The position numbers and the translations under genes are program-made. A stretch of DNA of 25,151 nt from an uncultured Shinella sp. (GTDB lineage: Bacteria; Pseudomonadota; Alphaproteobacteria; Rhizobiales; Rhizobiaceae). Below are positions 23,086-25,151 of this stretch, piece after piece (the stretch's first letter is position 1; each line of letters begins with the position of its first letter). The notes beneath the pieces were generated by a model. That model did no database searches. It was not told the DNA's origin and was given only the letters and a program-made list of their open reading frames with translations. The stretch lies in contig NZ_CAMLFY010000062.1 of assembly GCF_946479415.1 (NCBI RefSeq), positions 1 through 25,151 of the forward strand, in the 5' to 3' direction.

Positions 23086-23423
23086 ATACCGATCTAAAGA
23101 AAATGATGAAAACGGGGCTCTCCCCCGCCGAGATGGCCGGCCGGGCCGGGGATGTCGCCGCACTTCTGAAGACGCTGTCGCACCAGTCGCGTCTGATGAT
23201 CGTCTGTACGCTCGTCGAAGGAGAGACCTCTGTTGGAGAACTTGAGGAAAAACTGGACATTCATCAGCCGCATCTTTCCCAGCATCTGACGGTGCTGCGG
23301 ATCTCCGGAATTGTCGAAACACGTCGGGAAGGAAAGCAGATCTTCTACCGTATGACGGAGGAGAAAGCAGCTCAACTCGTCGGTGCCCTCTATGACATAT
23401 TCTGCGTAAAGGAAGAGACATGA
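23082..23423 (+). CDS. bigR: BigR, ArsR-family persulfide-sensing repressor
   Basis: A 113-residue winged-helix repressor: LLKTLSHQSRLMIVCTLVEG, SVGELEEKLDIHQPHLSQHL, TVLRISGIVETRREGKQIFY. From ATG 23082 the two cysteines are C42 and C108, the same numbers as the disulfide-forming pair described in Xylella BigR, which favours this start over ATG 23076. Sulfide or persulfide forms a C42-C108 bridge and releases DNA. It overlaps the blh stop as ATGA. It should repress the promoter upstream of blh and hence its own operon. Confidence 0.92.
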   Translation: MNTDLKKMMKTGLSPAEMAGRAGDVAALLKTLSHQSRLMIVCTLVEGETSVGELEEKLDIHQPHLSQHLTVLRISGIVETRREGKQIFYRMTEEKAAQLVGALYDIFCVKEET

Positions 23424-23830
23424 ACATCGATATGCAGTCGCTGGCCGGCGGCATGCTGATAGGCGCATCCGCAGTCATGCTCCTTATCCTGAACGGCAGG
23501 ATCGCCGGGATCAGTGGGATTGTCGGGCGAGTGGCTCAAGGAGTCGGACTGACGACCAATCTCGCCTTTGTCCTTGGCCTGCTACTCGGCCCCCTCGCCT
23601 ATCTACTGGCATTTGGCGGATGGCCGGCCGTCCGGATTACTGCAACTTGGCCGCTGATTATCATCGCGGGCCTGCTGGTGGGCTTCGGCTCGCGGATGGG
23701 ATCCGGCTGCACCAGCGGGCATGGTGTGCTCGGGCTTGCCCGCCTGTCGCCGCGATCCATGATAGCCGTCGTCACATTCCTGTCCTCCGGCGTGGTCGCG
23801 GTCACCGTCCTGCGAGGCTTGGAATTATGA
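23420..23830 (+). CDS. YeeE/YedE-family sulfur-transport membrane protein
   Basis: A 136-residue membrane protein with about four hydrophobic segments and the family motif GFGSRMGSGCTSGHGVLGLA containing the conserved Cys. YeeE-type proteins carry thiosulfate or related sulfur species; small half-size members such as this act beside a second half. It overlaps bigR by ATGA and the next gene by ATGA. In this operon it probably moves a product or substrate of Blh across the inner membrane (inference). Confidence 0.88.
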   Translation: MNIDMQSLAGGMLIGASAVMLLILNGRIAGISGIVGRVAQGVGLTTNLAFVLGLLLGPLAYLLAFGGWPAVRITATWPLIIIAGLLVGFGSRMGSGCTSGHGVLGLARLSPRSMIAVVTFLSSGVVAVTVLRGLEL

Positions 23831-24258
23831 ACAGGAACATCTATCAGTTCGGCTCCGCACTCCTGTCCGGCATCGTTTTCGGTTTCGGCCTGTCGCTTTC
23901 GGGCATGCTCAATCCGGTCCGTGTTCAGGGCTTTCTTGACGTCTTCGGGAATTGGGATCCAAGCCTGGCCTTCGTCCTCGGCGGCGCCGTCGCCGTCGCC
24001 TTCATTGGCGTACAGGTGATGAAGAAGATGCGCCGCCCGACCTTCGACGACAGCTTCCACTTGCCCACCGATCGCAAGATCGATGCGCCGCTCGTCATCG
24101 GATCTGCGCTGTTCGGCCTTGGATGGGGGATCGGCGGTTTCTGTCCCGGCCCTGCCGTCGCCTCTCTATCTGTCGGCCTTCCCCAGACGTTGTTGTTCGT
24201 CGTCGCGATGCTGGTCGGCATGACTCTCTATGACAGGGTCTGGAGTAAAAGGATATGA
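23827..24258 (+). CDS. DUF6691/YeeE-like second half, sulfur-transport membrane protein
   Basis: A 143-residue membrane protein: FGSALLSGIVFGFGLSLSGM, LNPVRVQGFLDVFGNWDPSL, then LGWGIGGFCPGPAVASLSVG with the conserved Cys of the second YeeE half. It starts at ATG 23827, overlapping the previous stop (ATGA). With the gene before it, it likely makes up the equivalent of one full YeeE transporter. A longer in-frame extension upstream lies inside the previous gene and is rejected. Confidence 0.88.
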   Translation: MNRNIYQFGSALLSGIVFGFGLSLSGMLNPVRVQGFLDVFGNWDPSLAFVLGGAVAVAFIGVQVMKKMRRPTFDDSFHLPTDRKIDAPLVIGSALFGLGWGIGGFCPGPAVASLSVGLPQTLLFVVAMLVGMTLYDRVWSKRI

Positions 24259-25037
24259 GCGCTTCCGTTCTCGCGGTCGTGGGATCCGGTGGGATCGTCG
24301 GTTTCATGCTCGGCCTTCTGGGCGGCGGAGGTTCTATTCTGGCAACGCCGCTCCTAATTTACGTCGTAGGCGTCACGCAGCCGCATATTGCAATCGGAAC
24401 CGGCGCTCTGGCCGTCTCGGTGAACGCGTTTGCCAACTTTGCGAGCCACGCAGTGAAGGGACACGTCTGGTGGCGGTGCGCGGCCGTCTTCTCAGCACTC
24501 GGAGTCCTCGGCGCGCTAGCCGGCTCGAGCCTCGGCAAAGCCATCGATGGAGACCGCTTGATCTTCCTGTTCGGCATCTTGATGGTCGTGGTCGGCACCC
24601 TGATGCTCAAACCCAGGAAGGAGGCGCCAACCGAATGCCGGCCGGTGGATCTCAGGATGTGCGCGACCACCGCGGCCGTCGCATTGGCCGCGGGCGTTGC
24701 CTCGGGCTTCTTCGGGATCGGTGGCGGCTTCCTCATCGTTCCTGGCCTGATGCTTGCGACCGGTATGCCCATGATCAACGCGATCGGTACGTCGCTCCTG
24801 TCCGTCGGTGTATTCGGCCTGGCGACCGCGCTGAACTACGCCGCCTCCGGTCTCGTGGACTGGTGGCTTGCCACAGAGTTTATCGGCGGCGGCGTTGCCG
24901 GCGGCCTGCTTGGCATGATCCTCGCAACGCGGCTGGGCGCCCCCAAGAACATCCTCAATCGCTTGTTCGCGACGCTCATATTCGCAGTCGCGGGCTACGT
25001 CCTCTACCGAAGCTGGGCGTCCGCGACGGCTTGGTAG
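24255..25037 (+). CDS. TauE/SafE-family anion exporter
   Basis: A 260-residue membrane protein of the TauE/SafE (DUF81) family with the internal duplication typical of it: FMLGLLGGGGSILATPLLIY near the N terminus and SGFFGIGGGFLIVPGLMLAT in the second half. Members export sulfite, sulfoacetate or related anions. As last gene of the blh operon it probably removes the sulfite produced by Blh. It starts with an ATGA overlap with the preceding gene; no terminator is obvious after the stop. Confidence 0.9.
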   Translation: MSASVLAVVGSGGIVGFMLGLLGGGGSILATPLLIYVVGVTQPHIAIGTGALAVSVNAFANFASHAVKGHVWWRCAAVFSALGVLGALAGSSLGKAIDGDRLIFLFGILMVVVGTLMLKPRKEAPTECRPVDLRMCATTAAVALAAGVASGFFGIGGGFLIVPGLMLATGMPMINAIGTSLLSVGVFGLATALNYAASGLVDWWLATEFIGGGVAGGLLGMILATRLGAPKNILNRLFATLIFAVAGYVLYRSWASATAW

Positions 25038-25151
25038 CCATGCGATCCTTTCTGTCTTCAGGCAGAACCCGAATTCAAGGTGAGAGAGTGTCAGGTTGTT
25101 GGTTTCCGCGCAGAACTGAGCCGGTTAGGCGCATAATTTCCATTGAGAATT
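25038..25151. other. Right edge, possible insertion-sequence end
   Basis: After tauE the final 60 bases or so (GCGCAGAACTGAGCCGGTTA and TTTCCATTGAGAATT) look like the non-coding end of an IS21-type element continuing beyond the window. This is pattern memory only. Confidence 0.25.

Noticed and set aside
23620..23826. Long N-terminal extension of the DUF6691 gene
   Set aside because: It overlaps the previous membrane-protein gene out of frame; ATG 23827 gives an ATGA overlap and a normal N terminus.
1..25151. CRISPR arrays, tRNA or rRNA genes, replication or transfer origins
   Set aside because: No regularly spaced repeats, tRNA cloverleaf with TTCGA-type arm, rRNA segment or iteron cluster was noticed on reading both strands.

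Overview
The window looks like accessory DNA (plasmid, island or chromid) of an alphaproteobacterium, most likely of the Rhizobium / Sinorhizobium / Agrobacterium group. This is inferred from the high G+C, the rhizobial style of the ArsH, SulP, Blh/BigR and NrsF-SigF proteins, and the IS66, IS5, IS481 and IS91 debris. No rRNA, tRNA, CRISPR array or replication origin was seen.

Layout. (1) 1-3020: arsenic resistance. The 3' end of arsC and arsH run rightward into a convergent arsR plus MFS-transporter pair. arsR is divergent from a DUF6428 gene across a short inverted-repeat operator. (2) 3021-5959: two convergent type II toxin-antitoxin modules, an Xre/RES pair (rightward, with a clear autoregulated promoter) and a hipBA pair (leftward). 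(3) 6021-8073: a divergent LysR regulator / NmrA-like NAD(P)-binding protein pair. (4) 8307-9112: an IS5-family insertion sequence with an intact transposase. (5) 9454-13326: a bufferin-type metal-stress locus. It has an ECF sigma factor and its NrsF/DUF1109 anti-sigma factor (leftward), divergent from bufA-bufB-bufC-doxX (rightward). Both transcription units carry the same two-part element, GTAAC-N17-CGTA, in the divergent control region, so the sigma factor probably drives itself and the buf operon. (6) 13629-15405: an orphan HipB-like antitoxin, the first 28 codons of its hipA partner, and then a truncated, frameshifted IS66 transposase. (7) 15409-16896: a SulP anion transporter. (8) 16897-17578: a gene-poor stretch with an IS481 remnant. 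(9) 17579-20902: an orphan amino-acid-type periplasmic binding protein divergent from a CHASE4-like/GGDEF/EAL signalling protein. (10) 20903-21786: a gene-poor stretch with an IS91-like remnant, ending in a strong promoter/operator. (11) 21787-25037: a sulfide-detoxification operon, blh-bigR-yeeE-type-DUF6691-tauE, with ATGA stop/start overlaps at every junction if bigR starts at 23082.

Theme: handling of thiol-reactive or sulfur-linked stress (arsenicals, copper-type metals, sulfide) interleaved with toxin-antitoxin modules and IS scars. The most noteworthy system is the sigma/NrsF-controlled bufferin operon (ribosomally made, Cys-modified periplasmic metallophore). The family has been described recently, so its novelty here lies in the shared promoter element and the hairpin between bufA and bufB.
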